The notes: generated by a model from the letters alone, not told the origin. DNA of 64,000 bases from Niallia alba (GCF_012933555.1 NZ_JABBPK010000001.1:2086001-2150000); one strand, 5' to 3'; numbered from the stretch's first letter, positions 49,305 to 59,802 are shown. A program made the numbers and translations.

Positions 49305-50384
49305 ATGAAACTCCTATCATTAGATCTCCAGTTTTTTGCAGGAGAAAAAACAGAAAAGGCAACTCCAAAGAAAAGACAAGACACGAGAAAAAAAGGACAA
49401 GTGGCAAAAAGTCAGGACGTGAATACAGCACTTGTTCTTTTAGTTGTTTTTGGTGTACTAAGTTTTACAGGCGAATACCTGTTAAATGGATTAATGTCCA
49501 TTCTTACCTTTACCTTTAGTGACTTTTCGTCCATTAATTTATCTGTGAATAATCTCCAGACATTGTTTTTTGATATTGTCAAAGAAGTGGCACTTTTGTT
49601 GAGTCCTATTCTAATAGCGGCTATGGTAGGAGGCATCATTGCTAATTATATGCAGGTTGGTGTTTTGTTCTCTCCAGAAGCCATTAAATTTAAATTAGAG
49701 AAAATAAATCCTATTGCAGGATTTAAAAGGATGTTCTCGCTGCGCTCGATCGTAGAGCTATTGAAGTCATTGCTAAAGATTACGGTAATCGGTATCGTGG
49801 TATTTTCTGTTTTATGGGGCAAAATGAACGAAATTCTTATCCTTTCCCATAAATCTATTGGTTCTATTGCCGTAACAATTGCGAAGTTAACGGTGCAAAT
49901 GGGTCTTTATGCTTCTGTGTCGCTTTTAATTTTGTCGCTTATGGATTATATGTATCAGCGCTATGACTATGAAAAAAATATACGAATGTCAAAACAAGAT
50001 ATTAAAGACGAATACAAAAACATGGAAGGAGATCCGCTAATAAGGTCTAAAATTAAGCAGAAACAGAGAGAAATGGCGATGCACCGTATGATGCAAGATG
50101 TCCCTACTGCTGATGTCGTTATTACGAATCCAACGCATTATGCTATTTGCTTAAAGTATGACGAAGAAAAGTATGATGCACCCTATGTTGTTGCAAAAGG
50201 GGTAGATTTTCTAGCACAAAAAATAAAATTAGTTGCAAAAGAAAATAATGTTGTCATGGTAGAAAATCGTCCATTAGCACGAGCTATGTATAATCAAGTA
50301 GAAATAGGTGATCTAGTGCCTGAAGAATTTTATAAAGCAGTTGCAGAAATTCTTGCATTTGTCTACCAGAGTAGAGACAAATAA
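49305..50384 (+). CDS. flhB: Flagellar export switch protein FlhB
   Basis: The 359-residue protein has four membrane helices and a cytoplasmic domain with the self-cleavage motif N-P-T-H at residues 275-278. Cleavage between N and P switches export from hook to filament proteins, in contact with FliK. The early segment E-K-T-E-K-A-T-P-K-K-R is typical. A related tail-only protein, YlqH, is encoded elsewhere in this window. Confidence 0.97.
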   Translation: MKLLSLDLQFFAGEKTEKATPKKRQDTRKKGQVAKSQDVNTALVLLVVFGVLSFTGEYLLNGLMSILTFTFSDFSSINLSVNNLQTLFFDIVKEVALLLSPILIAAMVGGIIANYMQVGVLFSPEAIKFKLEKINPIAGFKRMFSLRSIVELLKSLLKITVIGIVVFSVLWGKMNEILILSHKSIGSIAVTIAKLTVQMGLYASVSLLILSLMDYMYQRYDYEKNIRMSKQDIKDEYKNMEGDPLIRSKIKQKQREMAMHRMMQDVPTADVVITNPTHYAICLKYDEEKYDAPYVVAKGVDFLAQKIKLVAKENNVVMVENRPLARAMYNQVEIGDLVPEEFYKAVAEILAFVYQSRDK

Positions 50385-50457
50385 CGGAAGAATAACTAGT
50401 AAATGAATTATTGTAAATAATAAAGAAACAAATGTATGTTTTTAAGGAGCGGAAGAA

Positions 50458-52494
50458 ATGGCAAGAAGAGACTTAATTGTAGTGATTGGTGTAATTCTCA
50501 TTATTGCAATGTTGATTATTCCCTTTCCAACCTGGTTATTAAGTGTTCTTATATTACTTAATATTACGTTGGCACTACTCATCCTATTATTAACAATGAA
50601 TATGAGTGAAGCTCTAGAATTCTCCATTTTTCCTTCACTATTATTATTAACAACTTTATTTCGCCTTGGGCTTAATGTATCTACGACAAGATCTATTTTG
50701 TCTACTGGAGATGCAGGTGGGGTAGTCCATACCTTTGGAACATTCGTTGTTGGCGGTAATATCGCTGTTGGGTTAGTGGTTTTCCTAATTCTTGTTATTA
50801 TTCAATTTGTTGTTATTACAAAAGGGTCTGAGCGTGTCTCAGAAGTTGCTGCGCGTTTTACGTTAGATGCAATGCCAGGTAAGCAAATGAGTATTGACGC
50901 TGATTTAAACGCAGGAATTATTTCAGAACAAGAGGCAAGACAACGTCGCGAAAAAGTTAGTAGAGAAGCTGATTTTTATGGTTCCATGGACGGGGCAAGT
51001 AAATTCGTCAAAGGGGACGCAATTGCTGGTATTATTATTGTTTTTATTAACTTGATTTTTGGAATAGTAATTGGAATGACTCAACTTGGAATGGCGGCAG
51101 GGGATGCTGCACAGCATTTTTCATTATTATCAGTAGGAGATGGAATCGTCAGTCAAATCCCTGCTTTATTAATCTCAACAGCAACAGGGATTGTCGTTAC
51201 AAGAGCCGCTTCAGAAGGTAATCTTGGTTCAGATATCACTTCTCAGTTAATGGCATATCCTAAAATGCTGTATGTTGCAGGTGGTACAATCTTTTTATTA
51301 GGGTTATTTACGCCGATTGATGATTTTTTAACGATTCCAATTGCAGCACTTCTTATTTTTGGTGCTTATTATTTATCGAGAAAACCAAAAGAGGACTTAG
51401 AGCAAATCCAAGACCTTGAAGAAGAAATACAAACAGATGAACTAAAGAGTCCAGAAAGTGTAGTAAGTTTATTGAATGTAGATCCAATCGAATTTGAGTT
51501 TGGCTATGGACTGATTCCACTTGCAGATGCTAACCAAGGGGGAGACTTACTAGATCGCGTAGTCATGATAAGAAGGCAGTTAGCAATAGAATTAGGGTTA
51601 GTTATTCCTGTTGTCCGAATTCGTGACAATATTCAATTACAGCCTAATGAATATCGATTAAAAATAAAAGGTAATGAGAGAGCACGCGGGGAACTATTGC
51701 TTGACCATTACTTAGCGATGAGTCCTGGTATGGATGATGATTCTATTGAAGGAATCGATACAATTGAACCGTCTTTTGGCTTACCAGCTAAATGGATAAC
51801 GGAGAGCACAAAGGAACAAGCTGAAATATTTGGCTATACAGTAGTGGATCCACCATCTGTTGTTTCCACTCATATTACAGAAGTTATTAAGGCAAATGCC
51901 TATGAATTATTAGGTAGACAAGAGACTAAACAATTAGTTGATCATGTAAAGGAAAGCTATCCAATTTTAATCGAGGAAGTTACGCCGACTCCATTGTCGA
52001 TTGGAGAAATTCAGAAGGTTTTAGCAAAACTGTTAAGAGAAAATGTCTCCATTCGCAATTTACCAGTGATTTTTGAAACGTTAGCTGATTTTGGAAAAAT
52101 GACATCAGATACCGATCTTTTAGCTGAGTATGTAAGGCAGTCATTAGCACGTCAAATTACTAATCAGTATACGAATCAAAATGATTCCCTAAAGGTTGTA
52201 ACTTTGTCAGGTAAAGTGGAAAAGCTAATAGTAGATAATATTCAGCAAACAGAACATGGAAACTTTTTAGCATTAGACCCAAGCATTTCTCAATCTATCC
52301 TAGAGAGTATTGCAGGACAAATAGAACAACTATCTGTAATGGAGCAGTTGCCAATCCTCCTGTGTTCGCCTGCTGTTCGTATGTATGTGAGACAATTGAC
52401 AGAACGTTATTTTCCACAAGTTCCAGTATTATCTTACAATGAATTAGAAGCAAATGTGGAAGTTCAAAGTGTGGGAGTTGTGAATATCGAATGA
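50458..52494 (+). CDS. flhA: Flagellar export gate protein FlhA
   Basis: The 678-residue protein has an N-terminal membrane half with about eight helices. The conserved cytoplasmic loop between them contains G-S-E-R-V-S-E-V-A-A-R-F-T-L-D-A-M-P-G-K-Q-M. The soluble C-terminal half docks export substrates and chaperones. TTAAGGAGCGGAAGAA precedes the ATG. Its stop overlaps flhF (ATGA). Confidence 0.98.
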   Translation: MARRDLIVVIGVILIIAMLIIPFPTWLLSVLILLNITLALLILLLTMNMSEALEFSIFPSLLLLTTLFRLGLNVSTTRSILSTGDAGGVVHTFGTFVVGGNIAVGLVVFLILVIIQFVVITKGSERVSEVAARFTLDAMPGKQMSIDADLNAGIISEQEARQRREKVSREADFYGSMDGASKFVKGDAIAGIIIVFINLIFGIVIGMTQLGMAAGDAAQHFSLLSVGDGIVSQIPALLISTATGIVVTRAASEGNLGSDITSQLMAYPKMLYVAGGTIFLLGLFTPIDDFLTIPIAALLIFGAYYLSRKPKEDLEQIQDLEEEIQTDELKSPESVVSLLNVDPIEFEFGYGLIPLADANQGGDLLDRVVMIRRQLAIELGLVIPVVRIRDNIQLQPNEYRLKIKGNERARGELLLDHYLAMSPGMDDDSIEGIDTIEPSFGLPAKWITESTKEQAEIFGYTVVDPPSVVSTHITEVIKANAYELLGRQETKQLVDHVKESYPILIEEVTPTPLSIGEIQKVLAKLLRENVSIRNLPVIFETLADFGKMTSDTDLLAEYVRQSLARQITNQYTNQNDSLKVVTLSGKVEKLIVDNIQQTEHGNFLALDPSISQSILESIAGQIEQLSVMEQLPILLCSPAVRMYVRQLTERYFPQVPVLSYNELEANVEVQSVGVVNIE

Positions 52495-53681
52495 AAATAC
52501 AAAAGTATGTAGCACCAAATATGCCAGAGGCAATGAAGAAGATCCGGGCAGAATTAGGAAATGATGCAGTAATTCTCCATTCGAAAGTAATTTATACAGG
52601 GGGATTTTTAGGCCTTTTTAAAAAGAGAAATATCGAAGTACTTGCTGCCATTGATCCAAGTATTTCTGATACACCTATCCCGCCCCAAACGAAGAATCGT
52701 GAAGTGCGCAATTCTGTATTAATTAAAGAACCATCATCACGGATAGAACCAATTAATCAAGCTGGTTCATCTATTGCAAATAAAGAAAAAAAGATTTCTG
52801 ATTTTCCAGATATCGCAAAGCAATTAGATGAAATTAATCAAAATGTACAAGCTTTCGGTGAACGAAGCAATAATGTGTCTTTTTCTATTCCCACACCAAT
52901 AAAAAATGTAGTAAAACTGCTGGATAAACAGGAAATCAACGAAATGATTAAAGCTAGATTGGTAAAAGATCTTGTGGCTAAATGGTATGCAGCTGGCGAA
53001 GATGTGTTAGATGTTCATGTTTTCAAGTGGGCACAAGCGTTTCTTTTAGGAGAAATTTCCCCATATTCCTTTGGGGAAGTTTCTTTATCTAAAAAATATA
53101 TTAATGTCATTGGACCTACAGGTGTTGGGAAAACAACTACTTTGGCTAAAATTGCAGCAAATATTATTTTAAAACAACAAAAAACAGTAGGATTTATTAC
53201 AACAGATACATATAGAATTGGGGCAATCGAACAACTCAAAACGTATGCAAATATATTAGATGTTCCTTTAGAAGTTTGTTATTCCATGGAAGATTTTGAA
53301 CATGCAACAAAAAAACTGAAGGATTGCGATGTTATTTTAATTGATACAGCAGGAAGAAATTTCCGCAATAAAAAATATGTTGAAGATTTAATGCAAGTGG
53401 TCGATTATAAAAGGGAAATGGAAACGTTGCTCGTTTTATCGATGACAGCAAAACAAAAGGATTTAGAAGAGATCTATAAACAATTTTCAGCAATAAACAT
53501 TGATTCATTTGTCTTTACGAAATTAGATGAAACGTCTTCTTATGGTGCAATGATTAATTTAATTGTAACTTGTAAAAAAGGTGTTGCTTATATGACAACA
53601 GGGCAGAATGTTCCAGATGATATAGTTCCAGCAACCCCACTAGAGCTTGTAAATAAAATAATTGAGGTAGATGAAGAATGA
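52491..53681 (+). CDS. flhF: Flagellar SRP-like GTPase FlhF
   Basis: The 396-residue SRP-family GTPase sets the site or number of flagella. The N-terminal B region begins M-K-I-Q-K-Y-V-A-P-N-M-P-E-A-M. The NG domain has the P-loop [10 protein letters not shown] at about residue 208, D-T-A-G-R near 288, and T-K-L-D-E-T-S-S-Y-G. It overlaps both flhA and flhG by 4 bases. Confidence 0.97.
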   Translation: MKIQKYVAPNMPEAMKKIRAELGNDAVILHSKVIYTGGFLGLFKKRNIEVLAAIDPSISDTPIPPQTKNREVRNSVLIKEPSSRIEPINQAGSSIANKEKKISDFPDIAKQLDEINQNVQAFGERSNNVSFSIPTPIKNVVKLLDKQEINEMIKARLVKDLVAKWYAAGEDVLDVHVFKWAQAFLLGEISPYSFGEVSLSKKYINVIGPTGVGKTTTLAKIAANIILKQQKTVGFITTDTYRIGAIEQLKTYANILDVPLEVCYSMEDFEHATKKLKDCDVILIDTAGRNFRNKKYVEDLMQVVDYKREMETLLVLSMTAKQKDLEEIYKQFSAINIDSFVFTKLDETSSYGAMINLIVTCKKGVAYMTTGQNVPDDIVPATPLELVNKIIEVDEE

Positions 53682-54556
53682 CTGACCAGGCTTCTATCTT
53701 AAGAAAAAAAATCGAACAATTGAATGCAAATCGACAAAGTCAATCGAATAATAAAACGCTGGCGATTATAAGTGGTAAGGGTGGGGTTGGAAAGTCTAAC
53801 TTTTCTCTAAATTTTGCCCTTTCCCTCCATAATCAAGGATATCGTACTTTGCTTATTGATATGGATATCGGTATGGGAAATATTGATATTTTAATGGGAA
53901 CCCAATCTCGATATACTATTGTTGATTTTTTTAGAAATAGTATTGATTTTGAGAATATCATTACTAAAGGATTTGATGGTTTAGAGTATATTGCAGGCGG
54001 GTCTGGACTAAGTGATTTTGTGAATATGGAGGATGAGAAGTTAGATAGCTTCTTTCAGCATTTTCAAGGTTTATTAAATCGCTATGATTATATTTTATTT
54101 GACATGGGAGCGGGTATCAGTACAGATTCTTTAAAATTTATTTTGTCTGTTGATGATTGTATTGTCATTACTACACCTGAGCCGACCTCTATAACAGACG
54201 CTTATGCGGCAATGAAATTTATTCATACCAGAAATCCTTTACTCCCATTATATCTAGTCGTAAATCGAACATTTACGAGAAAAGATGGTGTGGAAACCTT
54301 ACAAAAGCTTCAGCAAGTAGTAAAGAAATTTCTCCATCGAGATCTCATTAATTTAGGATATATCCCAGATGATCAAAATGTGGCACAAGCTGTAAGAAAA
54401 CAAATTCCTTTTGTCTTTTATAATGAAAAATCAGAAGCAGCTAAAGCTTTGCGCGAAATTGCCGATAGATATGGTAAACAACAGTTTACAGAATCCTATT
54501 CAACTAATAGACATACTTTTGTGTCTAAATTAAAAAGGTTTTTGTTTGAAAGGTAG
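53678..54556 (+). CDS. flhG: MinD-like ATPase FlhG (YlxH)
   Basis: The 292-residue MinD/ParA family ATPase partners FlhF in placing flagella. The deviant Walker A motif K-G-G-V-G-K-S is at about residues 33-39, and L-L-I-D-M-D-I-G-M-G-N and F-D-M-G-A-G follow. A basic, hydrophobic C-terminus (K-L-K-R-F-L-F-E-R) resembles the membrane-targeting helix of MinD. It starts inside the flhF stop. Confidence 0.96.
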   Translation: MTDQASILRKKIEQLNANRQSQSNNKTLAIISGKGGVGKSNFSLNFALSLHNQGYRTLLIDMDIGMGNIDILMGTQSRYTIVDFFRNSIDFENIITKGFDGLEYIAGGSGLSDFVNMEDEKLDSFFQHFQGLLNRYDYILFDMGAGISTDSLKFILSVDDCIVITTPEPTSITDAYAAMKFIHTRNPLLPLYLVVNRTFTRKDGVETLQKLQQVVKKFLHRDLINLGYIPDDQNVAQAVRKQIPFVFYNEKSEAAKALREIADRYGKQQFTESYSTNRHTFVSKLKRFLFER

Positions 54557-55675
54557 TTGAGTAAAGTGGAGAAAGTAAAAGTTCTCGTTATTGATGATTC
54601 TGCATTTATGCGTAAGCTAATCTCAGATTTTCTCTCCGAAGACTCGAGAATAACCGTTATTGGTACAGCAAGGAATGGCGAAGATGGTATTAAGAAAATC
54701 AAGGAATTAACACCTGATGTTGTAACACTTGATGTCGAGATGCCCATCTTAGATGGATTAAGTGCTTTAAAGCGAATTATGAATGAACATCCTGTACCAG
54801 TTCTTATGCTATCAAGTATTACGAAGGTTGGAGCAGAGAGCACCATTCAAGCCATGCAGGCAGGAGCAATCGACTTTATTACAAAGCCTTCTGGATCTAT
54901 TTCACTAGATTTATATAAAGTAAAGCAGGAATTAGTAGAAAAAGTTATATTAGCAAGCAATGTAAAGCCGAAAACATTATTAAATCTCTCAAGTGAAGGA
55001 AAAAAGACTATTACTTCACGAACTTCTTATAGTAAAATGGAACCAAGAGAAGATGTTAAGGGAATAGTCCAAAAGACTGTTTCGCCTAATGATTGGATGC
55101 AATCCATGAAAAAGATAGTAATCATTGGAACATCAACTGGTGGTCCAAGGGCATTACAGAAAGTATTAACTAATTTACCAAGTGATATAGAAGCGCCGAT
55201 TTTAATCGTTCAACACATGCCAGCAGGATTTACCCGTTCTCTTGCAAATCGTCTTAATACGTTATCTGCAATTACGGTAAAGGAAGCGGAGCATGGCGAA
55301 ATTATCCGTAATGGAGTTGCCTATATCGCTCCAGGAGGCCAGCATTTAAAGGTGAAAACAGTTGGTGTCCATACAGCAATTGATTTGGACCAGTCAGCCC
55401 CTCTAAATGGGCATAGACCATCTGTTGATATCATGTTTGAATCGGTAAGTGATTTGAAAGCCTATGCAAAAATAGCAGTTATTATGACTGGAATGGGATC
55501 AGATGGAACAGATGGGTTAAAGAAGTTAGCGAGAAAAGGCAATGTCAAAGCTATCGCTGAGTCACAGGAAACATGTATAGTTTACGGAATGCCCAAAACA
55601 GCTATTGCCACGAATTATATTGATGAAGTTCAGAAGGTAGATCATATTGCTGAAACTATTATGAAATATGTATAA
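54557..55675 (+). CDS. cheB: Chemotaxis protein-glutamate methylesterase CheB
   Basis: The 372-residue protein has an N-terminal receiver (Asp13, Asp14, phospho-acceptor in T-L-D-V-E-M-P) and a C-terminal methylesterase/deamidase. The catalytic serine lies in G-T-S-T-G-G-P, the histidine in Q-H-M-P-A-G-F and the aspartate in M-G-S-D-G-T-D-G. It removes methyl groups from chemoreceptors. The TTG start is one base after the flhG stop, behind AAAGG; a GTG nine bases later is possible. Confidence 0.96.
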   Translation: MSKVEKVKVLVIDDSAFMRKLISDFLSEDSRITVIGTARNGEDGIKKIKELTPDVVTLDVEMPILDGLSALKRIMNEHPVPVLMLSSITKVGAESTIQAMQAGAIDFITKPSGSISLDLYKVKQELVEKVILASNVKPKTLLNLSSEGKKTITSRTSYSKMEPREDVKGIVQKTVSPNDWMQSMKKIVIIGTSTGGPRALQKVLTNLPSDIEAPILIVQHMPAGFTRSLANRLNTLSAITVKEAEHGEIIRNGVAYIAPGGQHLKVKTVGVHTAIDLDQSAPLNGHRPSVDIMFESVSDLKAYAKIAVIMTGMGSDGTDGLKKLARKGNVKAIAESQETCIVYGMPKTAIATNYIDEVQKVDHIAETIMKYV

Positions 55676-55695
55676 CGTCAAGGGATGTGAAGCAA

Positions 55696-57765
55696 GTGGA
55701 AATGAGTCAGTATTTAGAAGTTTTTATTGAAGAGAGTAAAGAGCACTTACAAGCATGTAATGAACATTTATTAGAATTGGAAAAGGACCCGGAAAATTTG
55801 AAAATAGTAAATGAGATTTTCCGTGCAGCTCATACATTAAAAGGAATGTCAGCAACAATGGGTTATGAGGATTTAGCAAGTCTAACCCATCAAATGGAAA
55901 ATGTTCTCGATGCTATAAGAAATAAGAAAATTGTTTTTTCTCCAGAAATATTGGATGTCATTTTCTTAGCTGTTGATGATCTGGATGCAATGGTGGAGTC
56001 AATTGCTAGTGGTGGAGATGGGAAAAGAAATGTAGAGGCAGTTGTTGAAAAGCTTATACAAATTGAAAAAGGACTTCCTTTAAATCAAATCAATTCTTCA
56101 GAAACTGAGGTTGCGGCCACTGTAGATGTCATGCAGGAGGCACCAGCAACAATAAACCAGTATGATGAATTTGAAACTACTGTATTACAGCAATCATCTG
56201 ATCAAGGTTTTTTCACTTATGAAATTAACATTACGTTAAAAAGTGACTGTTTATTAAAAGCTGCAAGGGTATATATGATATTTGAAGCTTTAGAATCATT
56301 AGGAGAAGTTGTCAAATCGATTCCTCCAGTAGAAGAACTTGAGGAAGAAAAGTTTGAGTATGATTTTATGGTTACCCTTATATCAAAAGAAACAGCAGAT
56401 AAAATTGAAGCAGCTATCATGAAAGTCTCAGAAGTAGAAAAGGTAGTTGTAAGAGAGTTCTATACAAATAGTCAATCTGTTAATCAAAAGGAACAAGTTC
56501 TAACAGAAACTCAGATTGTGGAAGAAGTGGAGAAAGAAATAATGAATCCGCAAGTTCCAGAGAAGGCTACCGCTACAGACAATAAACAAGCTGAGAAGCA
56601 ATCAACGACTAAAGTTTCCAATAAAACCATTCGTGTGAATATTGAGCGTTTGGATATTCTCATGAACTTATTTGAAGAACTCGTTATCGACAGAGGAAGA
56701 TTAGAGCAAATTTCCTCTACCCTTAAAGATCAAGAGCTTCATGAGACAGTTGAGAGAATGTCCAGAATCACAGGGGATCTTCAAAATATTATCTTAAATA
56801 TGCGTATGGTTCCTGTTGAGACTGTCTTCAATCGTTTCCCTAGAATGGTGAGACAGCTTGCACGTGATTTAAATAAGAAAATTAATTTGCAAATCGTTGG
56901 TGCCGAAACAGAGCTTGATCGTACAGTTATTGATGAAATAGGTGATCCTTTAGTGCATTTAATCCGAAATGCGCTTGACCATGGAGTAGAAACGCCAGCA
57001 GTAAGAAGAGCTAATAATAAAGAGGAAGAAGGAACGGTTGTTCTTCGTGCTTATCATAGCGGAAATCATGTTTTTATTGAGTTGGAAGATGACGGTGCTG
57101 GAATTAATAAAGAGAAAGTTCTTTCTAAAGCGATTAATAAAGGAATCGTTACAAAAGAAATGGCTAAAACATTAACTGATTCTCAAATTGCTGAACTTAT
57201 ATTTGCATCTGGTTTTTCGACTGCAGATCAAATCTCTGATATTTCAGGACGTGGGGTAGGACTTGATGTAGTAAAGAATACGATTGAATCCTTAGGTGGC
57301 TCGATTACGATCGAATCAGTGGAAGGAAAAGGCTCGCTCTTCTCTATCCAATTGCCATTAACCTTATCGATAATTTCCGTTATGTTAGTTGAAATTCAAG
57401 CAGAAAAATACGCTATTCCATTGTCTTCTATTATTGAGACAGCTATTGTGAATAAAAATGATGTCATGTATGCCCATAATCAAACAGTAATTGATTTCCG
57501 TGGCAAAGTGGTACCATTACTATTCTTAAAAGATATATTTGATGTTCCTTCAGCAGGACTGGAAAGTGACTATTATTCTGTTGTAATTGTAAGAAAAGGC
57601 GATAAATTAGCTGGACTTGTTGTAGATGGATTTATTGGACAACAAGAGGTTGTCTTAAAGTCACTAGGTTCTTATCTATCAAGTGCTTATGCTATATCTG
57701 GAGCAACCATCTTAGGAGATGGACAAGTAGCGTTAATTATGGATTGTAATGCTTTAATTAAATAA
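55696..57765 (+). CDS. cheA: Chemotaxis histidine kinase CheA
   Basis: The 689-residue kinase has the P1 phosphorylated histidine at residue 46 (F-R-A-A-H-T-L-K-G), a P2 region with CheY/CheB contacts, and P3 dimerisation. The P4 kinase domain has N-A-L-D-H-G-V-E and G-R-G-V-G-L-D-V-V, and P5 is CheW-like. GTG at 55696 gives M-E-M-S-Q-Y-L and puts His46 where it lies in B. subtilis. A GTG nine bases upstream lies in the ribosome binding region. A 390-base gap with a repeat separates it from cheW. Confidence 0.96.
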   Translation: MEMSQYLEVFIEESKEHLQACNEHLLELEKDPENLKIVNEIFRAAHTLKGMSATMGYEDLASLTHQMENVLDAIRNKKIVFSPEILDVIFLAVDDLDAMVESIASGGDGKRNVEAVVEKLIQIEKGLPLNQINSSETEVAATVDVMQEAPATINQYDEFETTVLQQSSDQGFFTYEINITLKSDCLLKAARVYMIFEALESLGEVVKSIPPVEELEEEKFEYDFMVTLISKETADKIEAAIMKVSEVEKVVVREFYTNSQSVNQKEQVLTETQIVEEVEKEIMNPQVPEKATATDNKQAEKQSTTKVSNKTIRVNIERLDILMNLFEELVIDRGRLEQISSTLKDQELHETVERMSRITGDLQNIILNMRMVPVETVFNRFPRMVRQLARDLNKKINLQIVGAETELDRTVIDEIGDPLVHLIRNALDHGVETPAVRRANNKEEEGTVVLRAYHSGNHVFIELEDDGAGINKEKVLSKAINKGIVTKEMAKTLTDSQIAELIFASGFSTADQISDISGRGVGLDVVKNTIESLGGSITIESVEGKGSLFSIQLPLTLSIISVMLVEIQAEKYAIPLSSIIETAIVNKNDVMYAHNQTVIDFRGKVVPLLFLKDIFDVPSAGLESDYYSVVIVRKGDKLAGLVVDGFIGQQEVVLKSLGSYLSSAYAISGATILGDGQVALIMDCNALIK

Positions 57766-58155
57766 TCATTACATGAAAGATAAATGAATTTTGAACAAAG
57801 CTTTTTCGTTTAGTATTGACCTTTTTAATAGATCGAAACATGTTGAAGAAGGTTGTTTTCTACAAGCTTGTTTTCAATAGGGGAATTTCTAAAAAGAATT
57901 ACAGAGTAGTCTGAATACACGTAGATAGCAGAGGGATTAGCGAGACAGGTGAGATCCTGTATAGCATGCCCCATGGAAGGCAAAGTGTATTCAGACTTAT
58001 GGGTTAATAGCAACAAACGATACGAAACAGCCTTGAAGAAAAGCGGATATTCCATTGTTTTTTACGATAAATTAATCTAGACAATATGATGGTGATGATA
58101 TAGGGCTTTGCATTTTATGTAAAGCAGACAGGTTAACTTGAGAGGGATGAAAGAA
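57766..58155. other. Gene-free gap between cheA and cheW
   Basis: No open frame is supported here. It contains a family B repeat (57908-58034) flanked by AT-rich sequence. B. subtilis cheA and cheW are nearly adjacent, so the repeat may have been inserted into the operon. Confidence 0.65.
57908..58034 (+). repeat. Dispersed repeat family B copy between cheA and cheW
   Basis: A perfect 13-bp inverted repeat AGTCTGAATACAC / GTGTATTCAGACT (57908-57920 and 57985-57997) encloses GGATTAGCGAGACAGGTGAG, CCCCATGGAAGGCAA and related pieces. The tail AGCAACAAACGATACGAAAC and AGCC matches the family B copy at 26985. Confidence 0.85.
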
Positions 58156-58632
58156 ATGAGCGATGTAGTTTCAACAGAAGAAAAACTAATAATATTTGAA
58201 CTGAAGGGGAAGGAATATGCTATCTCTGTCAATGAAGTGATGTCGATTGAGAAGAACATGCATATTACTAGAATTCCAAATATCGCTCCTTTTGTTAAAG
58301 GTGTGATTAATTTAAGAGGAGTCGTTACTCCAATTATTGATTTACGACTTCGTTTTAATTTAGAAGAAATTCCTTACACAGACAGCACAAGAATTATTAT
58401 TATCATGATAGAAGATATGGAAGTAGGAATTATTGTTGATTCTGCTAATGATGTTGTAGATGTCAATACTTCGCTTTATGAGCCTGCTCCAGAGACAATT
58501 AATGGTGATGAAGTCGATTATATAAAAGGGGTAGTGAAGCTTGATAAGCGTTTACTAATTCTTGTTGATTTGGAAAAAGTATTTGATCGAAATATTTTAA
58601 GAACATATTCCAATGCAAAAAGCGATGAGTAA
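58156..58632 (+). CDS. cheW: Chemotaxis coupling protein CheW
   Basis: The 158-residue adaptor links receptors to CheA. The CheW fold shows G-K-E-Y-A-I-S-V-N-E-V near residue 18, then G-V-I-N-L-R-G-V-V-T-P-I-I-D-L-R near 50, and L-L-I-L-V-D-L-E-K-V. The ATG at 58156 is about 9 bases behind GAGAGGG; ATG at 58147 and TTG at 58138 are less well placed. cheC follows 2 bases after its stop. Confidence 0.96.
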   Translation: MSDVVSTEEKLIIFELKGKEYAISVNEVMSIEKNMHITRIPNIAPFVKGVINLRGVVTPIIDLRLRFNLEEIPYTDSTRIIIIMIEDMEVGIIVDSANDVVDVNTSLYEPAPETINGDEVDYIKGVVKLDKRLLILVDLEKVFDRNILRTYSNAKSDE

Positions 58633-58634
58633 AT

Positions 58635-59276
58635 ATGGGATATATTAATGATATAAATTCGTTAAAATTAGATGTTTTAAGAGAGATCGGTAATATAGGA
58701 GCAGGAAATGCTGCCACTTCTTTGTCCAAGCTGCTTAATAAAAAGATTGATATGAAGGTACCAGATGTTCAAATTGTTACGTTTGATGAGATGATGGAAA
58801 TGGCAGGTGGTGCAGATAATATCGTTGCGGGCGTTTTCTTAAGAATTGAGGGAGATATCCCAGGAAGCATGTTTTTCATCCTTCCTTTAGAGCAAGCGAC
58901 GACATTTGTCCAAGATATGATCGGAGATACTTCTGTTGACTTAGCTGCGCCACCATATGATGAGCTATCTATTTCTGCGTTACAGGAATTAGGCAATATT
59001 TTATCAGGTTCCTATTTATCCTCTTTATCTGATTTTACCCAGTTATCATTGTATCCTTCTGTTCCAGCCCTTGCGATTGATATGGTTGGCGCTATTGTTA
59101 CATATGGATTAGTGGAACTTTCTCAAGTAAGTGATTATGCGATTGTGATCAACACAGAATTAAATGAGGAAAATACAAGTCTGTCTAATACTGTAAATGG
59201 CCATTTCTTTTTATTACCTGATCCAGATTCTTTTACCCCTTTATTTCAGTCATTAGGAGTGAAAGATGGTGACTGA
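58635..59276 (+). CDS. cheC: CheY-P phosphatase CheC
   Basis: The 213-residue protein has two CheC active-site motifs, E-I-G-N-I-G-A-G-N-A-A-T near residue 16 and E-L-G-N-I-L-S-G-S-Y near 118. It dephosphorylates CheY-P and controls CheD. The start lies just after cheW. It overlaps cheD by 11 bases, reflecting the known CheC-CheD partnership. Confidence 0.96.
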   Translation: MGYINDINSLKLDVLREIGNIGAGNAATSLSKLLNKKIDMKVPDVQIVTFDEMMEMAGGADNIVAGVFLRIEGDIPGSMFFILPLEQATTFVQDMIGDTSVDLAAPPYDELSISALQELGNILSGSYLSSLSDFTQLSLYPSVPALAIDMVGAIVTYGLVELSQVSDYAIVINTELNEENTSLSNTVNGHFFLLPDPDSFTPLFQSLGVKDGD

Positions 59277-59766
59277 ACAAATTACAGTAATTAAAGTTGG
59301 GATAGCTGATATGAATGTGGTGCAGTCCCCTAATACAATTCGAACTTCAGGACTTGGCTCATGCGTTGGAATTGTTTTATATAGTCCAATAAAACCAATT
59401 GCTGGTTTAGCTCATATTATGCTTCCAGAAGCATCCATAGCGAAATCAGGAAGCCTTAATAAGGCGAAATTTGCTGATACTGCGATTATAGAATTAGCAG
59501 ATCGATTAGAAGTATTAGGGGTAAAGAAAAGCACGATGCTAGCTAAAATTGCTGGAGGGGCACAAATGTTTCAGTTCAACGGAACAAGTGATATCATGAG
59601 AATCGGTCCTAGAAACGTGGAAGCAGTAAAAAATACGTTACAATTATTAAGAATTAAATTAGTTAGCGAAGATGTCGGTGGAAATAGCGGTAGAACGATT
59701 GAATTTTCTCCAGCTACGCATCAATTGACGATTCGTACCGTGAATAAAGGGATTCATATTATTTAG
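59266..59766 (+). CDS. cheD: Chemoreceptor glutamine deamidase CheD
   Basis: The 166-residue enzyme deamidates receptor glutamines and binds CheC. The catalytic cysteine lies in G-L-G-S-C-V-G-I and the histidine in G-L-A-H-I-M-L-P, both at normal positions. TAGGAGTGAAAG precedes the ATG, inside cheC. A terminator-like hairpin follows within about 40 bases. Confidence 0.97.
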   Translation: MVTEQITVIKVGIADMNVVQSPNTIRTSGLGSCVGIVLYSPIKPIAGLAHIMLPEASIAKSGSLNKAKFADTAIIELADRLEVLGVKKSTMLAKIAGGAQMFQFNGTSDIMRIGPRNVEAVKNTLQLLRIKLVSEDVGGNSGRTIEFSPATHQLTIRTVNKGIHII

Positions 59767-59802
59767 TGTAGGGAATACGTTATTTAATACTATCTAGAAA
59801 TG